From Rhodoblastus acidophilus (lineage in GTDB: Bacteria > Pseudomonadota > Alphaproteobacteria > Rhizobiales > Beijerinckiaceae), in contig NZ_FYDG01000005.1 of the NCBI RefSeq assembly GCF_900187365.1, positions 62,001-126,000 on the forward strand: a DNA stretch of 64,000 nt, in the 5' to 3' direction. This document shows positions 28,742-41,376 of the stretch, one piece after another. A model generated the notes under the pieces. The model saw only the letters and a program-made list of their open reading frames with translations. It had not been told where the DNA came from and did no database searches. The first letter of the stretch is position 1, and each line of letters starts with the position of its first letter. The position numbers and the translations under genes were made by a program.

Positions 28742-29833
28742 ATGTCGGCAGGTTCAGATTTCCCCCTATCCAGTCCCGGCGCCCTGTCGCGATTGAACGA
28801 GCGGTCGCGCGAAATTTTCCGCAACATCGTCGAAGTCTATCTGGCCAATGGCGAGCCGGTCGGCTCCCGGCAATTGTCGCGCATCCTGCCGATGACGCTG
28901 TCGGCCGCCTCCATCCGCAACGTCATGCAGGATCTGGAAAGCCTGGGGCTGATCTTTTCGCCCCACACCAGCGCGGGGCGGCTGCCGACCGAACTCGGCC
29001 TGCGCTTTTTCGTCGATTCGCTGCTGCAGATCGGCGACCTCACCGACGCCGACCGCGTCCAGATCGAGGCGCAAATCCACACGGCCTCGCGCGCGCGCAG
29101 CATTGACGAGGCGCTGGCGGAAGCCGGCAGCCTGCTGTCGGGCCTTTCGCGCGGCGCCGCGGTGGTGCTGACCTCCAAGGAGAACAACCGGCTCAAGCAG
29201 ATCGAATTTGTCCGGCTGGAGCCGGACAAGGCGTTGGCGATCCTGGTGTCCGAGGACGGCTCGGTGGAAAACCGGGTGCTGCCGGTGCCGCCGGATCTGC
29301 CGCAATCGGCGCTGGTCGAAGCGGCCAATTATCTCAACGCCCGGGTCAAGGGCCGCACCCTCGCCCAGGTGCGCGGCGAGATCGAAACCTCGCGCGCCGC
29401 GGCCCAGTCCGAGCTCGATACGCTCACCGCCAAGCTGGTCGCGGTCGGCCTCGCCATCTGGGCCGGGCCGACGACGGGCGCGGCGCAAAACCTCATCGTG
29501 CGCGGCCAGGCCAACCTGCTCGAAGACGTCAGCGCCATGGCCGACATCGAGCGCATCAAACTGTTGTTCGACGATCTCGAAACCAAGAGCGACGTGATCG
29601 ACCTGCTGGCGCGCGCCGAGGACGGCGAGGGCGTGCGCATTTTCATCGGCTCGGAGAACAAGCTGTTCTCGCTGTCGGGGTCGTCGATGGTCGCGGCGCC
29701 CTTCCATGATTCCCAGCGCCGGATCGTCGGCGTTCTCGGCGTCATCGGCCCGACCCGGCTCAATTACGCCCGCGTCGTGCCCATGGTCGATTACACCGCG
29801 CGGGTGATCGCCCGTCTGTTCGGCGGCCCCTAG
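28742..29833 (+). CDS. hrcA: Heat-shock repressor HrcA
   Basis: HrcA represses groESL by binding CIRCE operators. The 363-residue protein has the winged-helix N-domain ([71 protein letters not shown]) and the C-terminal GAF-like region ending [18 protein letters not shown]. It is 23 bases after coaA. No CIRCE inverted repeat (TTAGCACTC-type) is found in the flanks. grpE, often its neighbour, is not here. Confidence 0.94.
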   Translation: MSAGSDFPLSSPGALSRLNERSREIFRNIVEVYLANGEPVGSRQLSRILPMTLSAASIRNVMQDLESLGLIFSPHTSAGRLPTELGLRFFVDSLLQIGDLTDADRVQIEAQIHTASRARSIDEALAEAGSLLSGLSRGAAVVLTSKENNRLKQIEFVRLEPDKALAILVSEDGSVENRVLPVPPDLPQSALVEAANYLNARVKGRTLAQVRGEIETSRAAAQSELDTLTAKLVAVGLAIWAGPTTGAAQNLIVRGQANLLEDVSAMADIERIKLLFDDLETKSDVIDLLARAEDGEGVRIFIGSENKLFSLSGSSMVAAPFHDSQRRIVGVLGVIGPTRLNYARVVPMVDYTARVIARLFGGP

Positions 29834-29915
29834 CTGCTCTTGCCGCGCCGCGCGGGGAGGGTTATCGCAAGACACAGGCGCGGCGAAGCCGCCTCATCGA
29901 CCCAGGGAGCGGCTT

Positions 29916-30188
29916 GTGGATCTGGTCACGGAAATCGTCGGCTTCAGCGCGGGCACCCTGACCACGCTGTGCTGGACCCCGCAAGCCGTCAAGATCCTGC
30001 GCAGCCGGGACGCCCGCTCGATTTCGCTGCTGACGCAGATCGTCTTCGTCACCGGCTGCAGCCTGTGGCTGGCTTACGGCGTGCTGATCCAGTCGATGTC
30101 CATCGTGATCTTCAACATCATCACGGTGCTGCTCAACCTGCTGATCATCGGACTGAAATTGCGCTACGACCGCCCGGCCTCCGACTGA
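29916..30188 (+). CDS. SemiSWEET-type sugar transporter
   Basis: A 90-residue three-helix membrane protein of the SemiSWEET/PQ-loop (MtN3-saliva) family. It has GTLTTLCWTPQAVKILRSRDARSISLLTQ, with the conserved Trp-Thr-Pro-Gln, then two further helices. SemiSWEETs dimerise to move sugars. The start is GTG at 29916 behind GGGAG, the only start that keeps helix 1 whole. It stands alone, with convergent ldt downstream four bases from its stop. Confidence 0.85.
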   Translation: MDLVTEIVGFSAGTLTTLCWTPQAVKILRSRDARSISLLTQIVFVTGCSLWLAYGVLIQSMSIVIFNIITVLLNLLIIGLKLRYDRPASD

Positions 30189-30191
30189 TCC

Positions 30192-30752
30192 TCACTCCGG
30201 GATGACGGTGGTGAAGATGCGCTGGATCCGCTCGTTATGGCGCGGCGCATAGCCGAGCGCGGTATTGGCGCGCGGGCGGTGATGCGCGACCTTCACCACG
30301 CGATGGCCGGCATGGGCGAAATGACGGACGGGCGCGTCGCCATGAATGTGGATCTCCGCGCCTTCCGCGCGCACCAGCGCGAACAGCGTGGCGGCGTTGG
30401 CGGGGGAAATGCGGATGCAGCCATGCGAGGCCGGACGGCCCAAAGCGCGGACGGCGTAGGTGCCGTGAATGGCGTAGCCGCCATTGAAGAAAATCGAATG
30501 AGGCATCGGCGAATTGTGATATTTCTTCGACCGGTGCATCGTCTGAAGGCTGGTGGGATGGTACGTGCCGCGCGGCGTGACATAGCCGGAGCGCGCCGAG
30601 GAAATGGGCCAGGAATAGGTCGCGCCTGTGTCGGAGGCGACGGTCATGCGCTGAGAGGACAAATCCACGGAAATGTCGACTCGGGCCTGCGCCGCCATCG
30701 GCGCGACGACCAGCGCTGCAATCAGCGCCACCAGACGAAGGAAAAACCTCAC
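30192..30752 (-). CDS. L,D-transpeptidase (YkuD domain)
   Basis: A 186-residue exported enzyme for 3-3 peptidoglycan crosslinking or lipoprotein attachment. A signal peptide (MRFFLRLVALIAALVVAPMAAQA) precedes a YkuD domain with HGTYAVRALGRPASHGCIRIS, the SHGC signature with the catalytic Cys. The C-terminal 50 residues are His- and Arg-rich. It is divergent from mepA, 47 bases apart, so two peptidoglycan-editing genes share one promoter region. Confidence 0.88.
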   Translation of the reverse strand: MRFFLRLVALIAALVVAPMAAQARVDISVDLSSQRMTVASDTGATYSWPISSARSGYVTPRGTYHPTSLQTMHRSKKYHNSPMPHSIFFNGGYAIHGTYAVRALGRPASHGCIRISPANAATLFALVRAEGAEIHIHGDAPVRHFAHAGHRVVKVAHHRPRANTALGYAPRHNERIQRIFTTVIPE

Positions 30753-30799
30753 GACAGCCCCCTCGGACTTGAAAATTCACCGACGAAGAGGATCGCAGC

Positions 30800-31810
30800 A
30801 TGAGCTTTGCCGGTAAAGTTCTAATTGATGTAAAGGTTTACGAATTGATTTCGCAGGCTCTTGCAAGGGCAAACCCTCTGTCTTTCTTGCGTATTTGCCG
30901 GTTGGCGCTGCTGGGGGCCGCGCCTTTGCTTGCGGCCTCGCCCGGCGTTGCGCAGGAAGTCGGTTCGGTGGACCCCAAGCCGCTGCCGCCGCTCGCCCGC
31001 CCCGACGATCCCGGCACCCCGGCCAAGGAATTGTTCGGAAGGGCCACCGAACCCGCCGACCTTTCCGCGCGGGCCATCGGGTTTTACTCGCGCGGCTGCC
31101 TGGCGGGCGCGAAGGCGCTGCCGGTCAATGGCGAGACGTGGCAGGTGATGCGGATTTCACGCAACCGCTTCTGGGGCCATCCCAATCTGATCCGCTTCCT
31201 CGAAAGCCTGTCGGCGCGGGCGCCGGAGGAGGCGGGCTGGCCCGGCATTCTCGTCGGCGACATGTCGCAGCCGCGCGGCGGCCCAATGATCACCGGACAT
31301 GCGTCGCATCAAATCGGCCTCGACGCCGACATCTGGCTGACGCCGATGCCCGACCGCAATCTCAGCCGGCGCGAGCGCGAGGAAATGTCGGCGACGAACA
31401 TGGTCCGTCCCGATGGCCTGGAGGTCGACAGGTCCGTCTGGGGGCCGGGGCAACTGGCGATCATCCGGGCGGCGGCGCGCGATCCCGCGGTGGAGCGCAT
31501 TTTCGTCAACGCCGCCATCAAGAAGGCTTTGTGCCGCGAGGCGAACGGCGACCGCTCCTGGCTGAACAAGGTGCGCCCCTATTACGGGCACAATTACCAT
31601 TTTCACGTCCGCATCGCCTGCCCCGACGGCGCGGATCTCTGCAAGGATCAGGATCCCGTCCCGCCCGGCGAGGGCTGCGACGAATCGCTGGCCTATTGGT
31701 TCCGGCCCGGGGTGTTGCATCCCCGGCCCAACCCCAACGCCAAGCCGCGGCCGCCGCTGACCCTGTCGTCGCTGCCGACGGAATGCCGGCAGGTGCTGAT
31801 CTCCGACTGA
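30800..31810 (+). CDS. mepA: Penicillin-insensitive murein endopeptidase
   Basis: MepA is a zinc metallo-endopeptidase cutting D-Ala-mDAP crosslinks in the periplasm. The 336-residue protein has an export signal near residues 30-53 (ICRLALLGAAPLLAASPGVAQ), the zinc site GHASHQIGLDADIW and the second site HNYHFHVRIACPDG. The ATG at 30800 follows AAGAGGA. Because the hydrophobic signal begins about 30 residues in, a later start (TTG near 30844) would also give a normal signal peptide; the exact start is uncertain. A strong terminator follows. Confidence 0.87.
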   Translation: MSFAGKVLIDVKVYELISQALARANPLSFLRICRLALLGAAPLLAASPGVAQEVGSVDPKPLPPLARPDDPGTPAKELFGRATEPADLSARAIGFYSRGCLAGAKALPVNGETWQVMRISRNRFWGHPNLIRFLESLSARAPEEAGWPGILVGDMSQPRGGPMITGHASHQIGLDADIWLTPMPDRNLSRREREEMSATNMVRPDGLEVDRSVWGPGQLAIIRAAARDPAVERIFVNAAIKKALCREANGDRSWLNKVRPYYGHNYHFHVRIACPDGADLCKDQDPVPPGEGCDESLAYWFRPGVLHPRPNPNAKPRPPLTLSSLPTECRQVLISD

Positions 31811-31827
31811 CATCGCGCCGCGCGCAT

Positions 31828-31866
31828 GAAAAAGCCGCCGGACGAGGCCTCGTCCGGCGGCTTTGC
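31828..31866. terminator. Bidirectional terminator between mepA and acnA
   Basis: A 17-bp perfect palindrome AAAGCCGCCGGACGAGG and its complement (31831-31864) is flanked by A-rich sequence on the left and CTTTGCTTTA on the right, so it can end both the mepA and the acnA transcripts. Confidence 0.85.
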
Positions 31867-31881
31867 TTTACACTTGCGAAA

Positions 31882-34608
31882 TCACGCCACGGCGAGCTGG
31901 CGCAGCACGTAGTGCAGGATGCCGCCGTTCTTGTAATACTCGATTTCGTCGAGGGTCAGGATGCGGTTGTTCAGCATGACCTTCTTCACCGCGCCGTCGG
32001 CATAGGTGATTTCCGCCTCAAGCTTTTGCCGCGGCTGAAGTTCGGTGAGGCCCAGGATGGAGACGGTTTCGTCGCCCTTGAGGCCGAGCGACTTCCAGGT
32101 CACGCCATCCTCGAAGGTCAAGGGCAGCACGCCCATGCCGACCAGGTTGGAGCGGTGGATGCGCTCGAAGCTTTCCGCGATCACCGCGCGGACGCCCAGA
32201 AGATTGGTGCCCTTCGCCGCCCAGTCGCGCGAGGAGCCGTTGCCATATTCGACGCCGGCGAACACCACCAGCGGCGTCTTCGACTTGGCGTATTTCATCG
32301 CGGCGTCGTAGATAGGCATGACCTCGCCGCCGGGGAAGAATTTGGTATTGCCGCCTTCGGGCACGGCGCCGTCTTCGCCGGCCAGCATGAAGTTCTTGAT
32401 GCGGATATTGGCGAAGGTGCCGCGCATCATCACTTCATGATTGCCGCGCCGGGTGCCGTACTGGTTGAAGTCCTCCGGCTTGACCTTGTTGGCCTGCAGA
32501 TACTTGCCGGCGGGCGAGGCCGCCTTGATCGAACCGGCCGGGGAAATATGGTCGGTGGTGATCTTGTCGCCGAACAAAGCGAGGATGCGCGCGCCCTCGA
32601 TGTCCTTGACCGGCTTCGGCTCCATGGCGATGCCCTTGAAATAGGGCGGGTTCTGCACATAGGTCGACTTGTTGTCCCAGACATAGGTCTGGCTCTGCGG
32701 CGCCTTGACCTTGCGCCAGTTGGCGTCGCCCTTGAACACGTCGGCGTATTTCGCCTTGAACAGCGACTTGGTGACGTTCTTGCGGACGAACTCCTGGATT
32801 TCCTTGGAGGTCGGCCAGATGTCGCGCAGGAACACCGGCTCGCCCTTCTTGGTGTGGCCGAGCGGCTCCTTGGTCAGATCCTTCTGCACCGAACCGGCCA
32901 GCGCATAGGCGACGACCAGCGGCGGCGAGGCCAGATAGTTCGCCTGCACGTCCGGAGAGACGCGGCCCTCAAAATTGCGGTTGCCCGAGAGCACGGCGGC
33001 GGCGACCACGCCATTGGCGTTGATCGACTTGGAGATCTTTTCCGGCAGCGGGCCGGAATTGCCGATGCAGGTGGTGCAGCCGAAGCCGACCAGGTTGAAG
33101 CCGAGCTTGTCGAGCGACTTCTGCAGGCCCGCCTTGGCGAGATATTCGGCGACCACCTGCGATCCCGGCGCCAGCGACGTCTTCACCCACGGCTTGACGG
33201 TCAGGCCGAGCGCGACGGCGTTGCGCGCCAGCAGGCCGGCGGCGATCAGCACGCTGGGATTGGACGTGTTGGTGCAGGAGGTGATGGCGGCGATCACCAC
33301 ATCGCCATGGCCGATGTCGAAATTCTCGCCCTCGACCTTGTAGCGCTCGGCGAGCGAGGCGGCCTTCTTGTACTCGGTCTCCATGGCGGCGGAGAAGCCG
33401 GGCGCGATGCTGTCGAGCGCGATGCGGCCTTCCGGGCGCTTCGGGCCGGCGAGCGAGGGCACGACGGACGCGAGATCGAGCTCCAGCGTGTCGGAGAACA
33501 CCGGCTCGCCCGAGGCGCGGGTGCGGAACAGGCCCTGGGCGCGGGCGTATTTTTCGACCAGCTGCACGCGGGCCGGCTTGCGGCCGGTCTTGTCGAGATA
33601 ATCGATGGTTTCGGCGTCGATCGGGAAGAAGCCGCAGGTCGCGCCATATTCCGGGCCCATATTGGCGATGGTGGCGCGATCCGCCAGCGACAGGTTTTCG
33701 AGGCCGGGGCCGAAGAATTCGACGAACTTGCCGACCACGCCTTTTTTACGCAGCATCTGCGTGACGGTCAGCACGAGGTCGGTGGCGGTGACGCCTTCCT
33801 TCAGCTTGCCGATCAGCTTGAAGCCGATCACTTCGGGCAGCAGCATGGATTGCGGCTGGCCCAGCATGGCGGCTTCCGCCTCGATGCCGCCGACGCCCCA
33901 GCCCAGCACCGACAGGCCGTTGACCATGGTGGTGTGCGAATCGGTGCCGACCACGGTGTCGGGATAGGCGACCTCGACATTCACGGCCTTGCCGCGCGCC
34001 GGCTGGTATTTTTCCTTACGGGTCCAGACGGTCTGGGCGAGATATTCCGTATTGACCTGATGGCAGATGCCGGTGCCCGGAGGCACGACGGAGAAGTTCG
34101 AGAACGCGCCCTGGCCCCATTTCAAAAACGTGTAGCGCTCGCCGTTGCGGGAATATTCGAGATCGACGTTTTGCTTCAGCGCGCTCTTGGTGCCGAAATT
34201 GTCGACGATCACGGAATGGTCGATGACGAGATCGACCGGCACCAGCGGATTGATCTTTTCGGGATCGCCGCCAAGCGCCTCGATGCCGTCGCGCATGGCG
34301 GCGAGATCGACCACGGCGGGCACGCCGGTGAAATCCTGCATCAGCACGCGCGCCGGGCGGAAGGCGATTTCCTTCTCGACCTTGCCCTTGTTGGCGAGCC
34401 ATTCGGCGACGCCGAGAATGTCGTCCCTGGTGACGGAGCGGCCGTCCTCATGGCGCAGAAGATTTTCCAGCAGAACCTTCATCGAATACGGCAGCTTGGA
34501 AATGCCTTCGAGACCGTTCTTCTCCGCCGCCTTAAGCGAATAGTAATGATAGGTTTTCGCGCCAACCTTGAGGGTCTTGCGGCATTTGAAGCTGTCGAGA
34601 GATGCCAT
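31882..34608 (-). CDS. acnA: Aconitate hydratase A
   Basis: Aconitase isomerises citrate to isocitrate in the TCA cycle. The 908-residue protein has the 4Fe-4S ligands in [14 protein letters not shown] and [36 protein letters not shown] in the catalytic core, and the swivel-domain region [15 protein letters not shown]. It belongs to the AcnA/IRP type. The start is the ATG at 34608. It is divergent from ccmA, 146 bases apart. Whether it also binds RNA, as other AcnA-type proteins can, cannot be said. Confidence 0.95.
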   Translation of the reverse strand: MASLDSFKCRKTLKVGAKTYHYYSLKAAEKNGLEGISKLPYSMKVLLENLLRHEDGRSVTRDDILGVAEWLANKGKVEKEIAFRPARVLMQDFTGVPAVVDLAAMRDGIEALGGDPEKINPLVPVDLVIDHSVIVDNFGTKSALKQNVDLEYSRNGERYTFLKWGQGAFSNFSVVPPGTGICHQVNTEYLAQTVWTRKEKYQPARGKAVNVEVAYPDTVVGTDSHTTMVNGLSVLGWGVGGIEAEAAMLGQPQSMLLPEVIGFKLIGKLKEGVTATDLVLTVTQMLRKKGVVGKFVEFFGPGLENLSLADRATIANMGPEYGATCGFFPIDAETIDYLDKTGRKPARVQLVEKYARAQGLFRTRASGEPVFSDTLELDLASVVPSLAGPKRPEGRIALDSIAPGFSAAMETEYKKAASLAERYKVEGENFDIGHGDVVIAAITSCTNTSNPSVLIAAGLLARNAVALGLTVKPWVKTSLAPGSQVVAEYLAKAGLQKSLDKLGFNLVGFGCTTCIGNSGPLPEKISKSINANGVVAAAVLSGNRNFEGRVSPDVQANYLASPPLVVAYALAGSVQKDLTKEPLGHTKKGEPVFLRDIWPTSKEIQEFVRKNVTKSLFKAKYADVFKGDANWRKVKAPQSQTYVWDNKSTYVQNPPYFKGIAMEPKPVKDIEGARILALFGDKITTDHISPAGSIKAASPAGKYLQANKVKPEDFNQYGTRRGNHEVMMRGTFANIRIKNFMLAGEDGAVPEGGNTKFFPGGEVMPIYDAAMKYAKSKTPLVVFAGVEYGNGSSRDWAAKGTNLLGVRAVIAESFERIHRSNLVGMGVLPLTFEDGVTWKSLGLKGDETVSILGLTELQPRQKLEAEITYADGAVKKVMLNNRILTLDEIEYYKNGGILHYVLRQLAVA

Positions 34609-34754
34609 CGCTGCGGGGTCCCGATAAAGAGGGATAAAGATGATCGAGAAGGCTTATAGATAAATCGGCTTGACCGCGCTACACAAACAAAAGTTGCGGG
34701 TGACCTGGGTGAAACAGGGCGCGCGCGGCCTGCGCCAGAGAGGAATTCGCCTCG

Positions 34755-35414
34755 TTGACTCAATCAGTTGCACTTACCTCTCTGATCGCGCGCGGCGTTG
34801 GCGTCGATCGCGGCGGACGCGCCATCGTCAAGAATATCTCGTTCGATTTGCAGGCGGGCGGCGCTCTGGTGGCGCTCGGACGCAACGGCGCCGGCAAATC
34901 GACTCTGTTGCGCGCCATCGCCGGTTTCCTGCCGTTCAGCGGCGGCGAACTAATTCACGAGGGCGAGGCGTCGGAAGCGCCGCTGCCGGAATTGTGCCAC
35001 TATGTCGGCCATGCCGACGGCCTGAAATCGGCGCTGACGGCGGTGGAAAATCTGGCGTTCTGGTCGCGCATGCTGTCGGGGACCGCGACCGGCGCCAGCG
35101 TGTCGCCGCTGGAAGCCCTGCAACAGGTCGGCCTCAAGCGCCTCGCGGATTTTCCCGTCGCCTATCTGTCGGCCGGACAAAAGCGCCGCGTCGCGCTGGC
35201 GCGGCTGTTCGTGGCGCCGCGCCCGTTATGGATTCTCGACGAACCGGCGACCGCGCTCGACGTCGCCTCGCAACAGGTTCTCGCCGAAGCTTTCGCGCGC
35301 CATCGCGCCGGCGGCGGCATGATCATCGCCGCGACTCACGCGCCGCTCGGACTGGTGGACGCCGCCGTGCTCGAATTGAGCGCCACCGCCGCCGGCGCCC
35401 TTGGAAACGCATGA
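34755..35414 (+). CDS. ccmA: Cytochrome c maturation ATPase CcmA
   Basis: CcmA is the ATPase of the CcmABCD complex that releases holo-CcmE in the heme delivery pathway. The 219-residue protein has Walker A GRNGAGKST, signature LSAGQKRR, and Walker B PLWILDEPATALD. The start is TTG at 34755, since AGAGGA precedes it and no ATG in frame keeps the first strand; this start is less certain than the gene. The stop overlaps ccmB (ATGATG). Confidence 0.93.
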   Translation: MTQSVALTSLIARGVGVDRGGRAIVKNISFDLQAGGALVALGRNGAGKSTLLRAIAGFLPFSGGELIHEGEASEAPLPELCHYVGHADGLKSALTAVENLAFWSRMLSGTATGASVSPLEALQQVGLKRLADFPVAYLSAGQKRRVALARLFVAPRPLWILDEPATALDVASQQVLAEAFARHRAGGGMIIAATHAPLGLVDAAVLELSATAAGALGNA

Positions 35415-36085
35415 TGCAATCTTCTCTCTCCGCATTGTTCTGGCGCGAGCTTCGCATCGCGCGCTCCGTCGGCGGCGGCGGCGCGATGGGGCTGGTGTTC
35501 TTCCTCATCCTCGTCAGCCTCACGCCGTTCGCCATCGGCCCGGACCTCAACCTGCTGTCGCGCATCGGCCCGGCGATTCTGTGGATCGCCGCGCTGCTGG
35601 CGACGCTGCTCGGCCTCGACCGGCTGTTCCAGGCCGACGCCGACGACGGCTCGCTCGATCTGCTGCTCACCGCTTCCACGCCGCTGGAATTGATCGTCGT
35701 GGTCAAATGCGCCGCGCATTGGATCGCCACCGCGCTGCCGCTGATCCTGGCGTCGCCGCTGCTCGGCCTGACGCTGGCGATGGAGCCGGCCTCGCTCGGC
35801 GGCATCGCGCTGTCGCTGCTCGCGGGCACGCCGGCGCTGACCATGCTCGGCGCCATTGGCGCGGCGCTGACCGCCGGCCTGCGGCGCGGCGGCTTGCTGA
35901 TGGCGGTGCTGATCCTGCCGCTGGCCACGCCCGTGCTGATCTTCGGCGTCTCCGGCGCGGCGGCGGCCAGCGGCGGAACCGTGCCGTTCCACATTCCCAT
36001 GCTGATCCTGTGCGGCCTGTCGCTGGCCGCGCTGGCCGGAGCGCCGTTTGCGGCTGCGGCGGCGTTACGCGCCCGCGACGCCTAG
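35411..36085 (+). CDS. ccmB: Heme exporter protein CcmB
   Basis: An integral membrane partner of CcmA with six predicted helices (224 residues). The first cytoplasmic part, MMQSSLSALFWRELRIARSVGGGGAMGLVFFLILVSLTPFAIGPD, and LLARIGPAILWIAALLATLLGLDRLFQAD are typical of CcmB. It overlaps ccmA by 4 bases and precedes ccmC by 61 bases. Confidence 0.92.
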   Translation: MMQSSLSALFWRELRIARSVGGGGAMGLVFFLILVSLTPFAIGPDLNLLSRIGPAILWIAALLATLLGLDRLFQADADDGSLDLLLTASTPLELIVVVKCAAHWIATALPLILASPLLGLTLAMEPASLGGIALSLLAGTPALTMLGAIGAALTAGLRRGGLLMAVLILPLATPVLIFGVSGAAAASGGTVPFHIPMLILCGLSLAALAGAPFAAAAALRARDA

Positions 36086-36146
36086 ACAGAGATTGCTTTT
36101 GTCAACGCGCCCGCCTAATCAATCGCCTGTTATCGATAGGTCCGCG

Positions 36147-36890
36147 ATGCTCAAATACGCCAATCCGACCCATTTCCTCGCGCTGGCCGCAAGGCTGATT
36201 CCCTGGCTCGCCGCGACGACGGCGCTGCTGCTGATCGCCGGGCTTTATCTGACGTTCTTCGTCGCGCCCGACGACTACCAGCAGGGATCGTCGGTCAAGA
36301 TCATGTATCTGCACGTGCCCTCGGCCTGGCTGGCGATGATGTGCTACGTCATCATGACCTCGGCGGCGCTCGGCACCATCGTCTGGCGCCACCCGCTCGC
36401 CGACGCCGCGCAAAAGGCCGCCGCCCCGCTCGGCGCGGCCTTCACCCTGCTGTGCCTGGTGACGGGTTCGCTGTGGGGCAAGCCGATGTGGGGGACGTGG
36501 TGGGTGTGGGACGCGCGCCTGACCTCGGTGCTCGTGCTGTTCCTGATCTATCTCGGCCTGATCGGCCTGTGGCGGACGATCGAGGAGCCGGCGCAAGCCG
36601 CCCGCGCCGCCGCGATCCTGACGCTGGTCGGCGTGGTCAACATCCCCATCATCAAATTCTCGGTGGATTGGTGGAACACGCTGCACCAGCCGGCCTCGGT
36701 GTTCAAGCTCGGCGGCCCCGCCATCGCCGGCTCGATGCTGTGGCCCTTGCTGATCATGGCGGTGGGATTCACTTTTCTATTTTTCACCCTGCATCTCATG
36801 GCGATCCGCAATGAAATCCTGCGCCGCAGGCTGCGCCGCCTGAGCATTGACGCGGCCCATGCCGAGGAACAAGCGGAGGCGACGGCGTGA
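36147..36890 (+). CDS. ccmC: Heme handling protein CcmC
   Basis: CcmC loads heme onto CcmE. The 247-residue protein has six helices and the WWD-type tryptophan motif LWGKPMWGTWWVWDARLTSVL, with conserved histidines in MYLHVPSAWLA and VDWWNTLHQPAS. The ATG is at 36147. The ccmD start overlaps its stop (GTGA). Confidence 0.94.
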   Translation: MLKYANPTHFLALAARLIPWLAATTALLLIAGLYLTFFVAPDDYQQGSSVKIMYLHVPSAWLAMMCYVIMTSAALGTIVWRHPLADAAQKAAAPLGAAFTLLCLVTGSLWGKPMWGTWWVWDARLTSVLVLFLIYLGLIGLWRTIEEPAQAARAAAILTLVGVVNIPIIKFSVDWWNTLHQPASVFKLGGPAIAGSMLWPLLIMAVGFTFLFFTLHLMAIRNEILRRRLRRLSIDAAHAEEQAEATA

Positions 36891-37026
36891 AGGACTATTC
36901 CGGCTTCATTTTCGCCGCCTATGCGTTCGCGGCGATTGTCGTCGGCGCGATGATCGTGAAGATCGTCGCCGACTATCGCGACCTCAAGCGCAAACTCGCC
37001 CGATTCGACGGCCGGGAGATCAAGCC

Positions 37027-37030
<4 letters not shown>
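36887..37030 (+). CDS. ccmD: Cytochrome c maturation small membrane protein CcmD
   Basis: A 47-residue protein that stabilises holo-CcmE release by CcmABC. The reading is MKDYSGFIFAAYAFAAIVVG, then AMIVKIVADYRDLKRKLARF and the end DGREIKP. One membrane helix is followed by a basic coiled tail, which is the CcmD pattern (small, starting with a Tyr/Phe-rich helix). The GTG at 36887 overlaps ccmC, and the stop overlaps the ccmG start (GTGA). It is too short to be found by length filters, but the order ccmC-D-G and the conserved pattern leave little doubt. Confidence 0.88.
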
Positions 37031-39584
<2,554 letters not shown>

Positions 39585-39598
<14 letters not shown>

Positions 39599-41306
39599 CC
39601 GGCTCGACCTCGTTGAGCGTCTGCACCAGCGCCGTCAGATCGACCGGCTTGGTGAGAAACGCCTGCATGCCCGCGCGCAGCGCGGCCTCGCGGTCGTCGT
39701 CGAACGCATTGGCGGTCAAAGCGACGATCGGAACCGGCGCGCGCCCCCGCGCCTGCTCGTTCGCGCGAATGGCGCGGGCCGCCGACAAGCCGTCGAGCTG
39801 CGGCATGCGCAAATCCATCAGAATCGCCGTGAACGGGGCGCTGCCCTCGGCGAAACTTTGCTCGGCGAGCCGAACGGCTTCGGCGCCGTCGCGCGCCCGC
39901 GCCACCGTCGCGCCGAGCTTGCCCAGCTGCCGCTCGACCAGCAGGGCGTTGACGTCATTGTCCTCCGCCAGCAGCACGCGGCGTCCCGTGAGGTCGGGCG
40001 CGGGCCGGTCGGCGCGTTCCGGGCTTTGCGCCGCATCCTTGCGGCTGGTGCAGTAGAACAGTTTGGCGCCGACCGATTCCAGCCGCACCGGCTTGACCAG
40101 CCAGCCGTCGAAGGCGTTCAGCATGGCCTCGCCGAACGCCCGCCGCTCGAACGGCGAGAACAGCAGCACGCTCTTGCAGCGCGGGAAGCTGCGGGCGAGC
40201 TGCGCCAGACCGCCAATGGCCTGTTCGCCCAGAGAGCAATCGACCAGCATAAAGTCGGGCGCGAACAACGCCTCCGCCTCCAGCCGCGCCGCCGCCTCGG
40301 CCTTGTCGCGCGCCACCTGCGCATGGGCGCCGGAATCGGTCAGGCGCCGGGCGAGATAATCGCATCCGAACGGCGCGTCGCCGACAATGACAATACGCCG
40401 CCCGGCCAGACGCGGCTCGCTCTCGCGCGCAGACGCCGCGACGCCCGGCAGGGGAATTTCGAAACAGAACTGCGAGCCGCCCGGCCCCGAGCTTTCAAGC
40501 CAGAGCTTGCCGCCCATATGCTCGACGATGCGGCGGGAAATGGCCAGGCCCAGCCCGGTGCCTTCGTGGCGGCGGGTGGCGGAGCCGTCGCCCTGCTCGA
40601 AATCGTGAAAAATCGCGCGCCGCCGCGATTCGGCGATGCCCGCGCCGGTGTCGAACACCGAAAAACGCACCCGGCCCTCGCCCGCCGGCGCCACCTCGAC
40701 CGCGACGCCGCCGGCGTCGGTGAATTTCACGGCGTTGCCGATGAGATTGATGAGAACCTGCCGCAAGCGCCCGGAATCGCCGACCGCCAGCCGGGGCAAA
40801 TCCTTGGCGACGAAGCTGCAAATCTCCAGACCCTTGCCCTGCGCGCGCGGCGACAGCAGCTCCACCGCGCCCTCGATCAGCGCGGGCAGATCGAACTCGG
40901 TCGGGTTCAGTTCGAGCTTGCCCGCCTCCAGCCGCGAAAAATCGAGGATTTCATTGATGAGCGACGACAAAGCGTCGCCCGAGGCGCGGATGGCGGCGAG
41001 ATACGACCCCTGCTCGGCGTTCAGCGGCGTGGCCGCCAGCAATTCGGCCAGACCGAGAATGCCGTTGAGCGGCGTCCTGAACTCATGGCTGACGGTGGCC
41101 AAAAACCGCGACTTGGCCTCGCTCGCCGCTTCGGCCTTTTCGCGCGCCGCCGCCGCCGACTTCAATTCCCAGATTTCGTCCTGGCTGGTTTCGAGCCGCT
41201 GCTCCGCATCCGCAAGGCGAAAGGCGAGCCGCCGCAGCTCGCGCGCCAAATAAACGGCGACGCAGGCCAGGGCGAGGAAGATGATGAGCGCGGTCAGGGC
41301 AACCAT
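39585..41306 (-). CDS. Hybrid sensor histidine kinase with two receiver domains
   Basis: A 573-residue hybrid kinase. Order: one membrane helix (about residues 3-22, [20 protein letters not shown]), a short coiled coil, HisKA with [23 protein letters not shown], HATPase with [16 protein letters not shown] and [20 protein letters not shown] receiver-like domain that has lost the acidic pair follows ([15 protein letters not shown]; the candidate Asp is LVDCSLG). A complete receiver is at the C-terminus ([32 protein letters not shown]). The ATG at 41306 starts the membrane helix; a GTG at 41342 adds 12 residues. The signal sensed is unknown. It overlaps cmk by 14 bases. Confidence 0.87.
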
Positions 41307-41376
41307 GGGCTTCGCCAGGGGCGACGCCCCTCGGCGCCGCACTCCCCGACATAGCGCTGTTTTCCTGAAAATTGCC

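Noticed and set aside
30895-34659. Very long plus-strand open frame (over 1200 codons) across mepA and acnA
   Set aside because: It is antisense to acnA and out of frame with mepA, and its translation is His/Arg/Gly-rich low-complexity sequence, typical of antisense frames in GC-rich genes.
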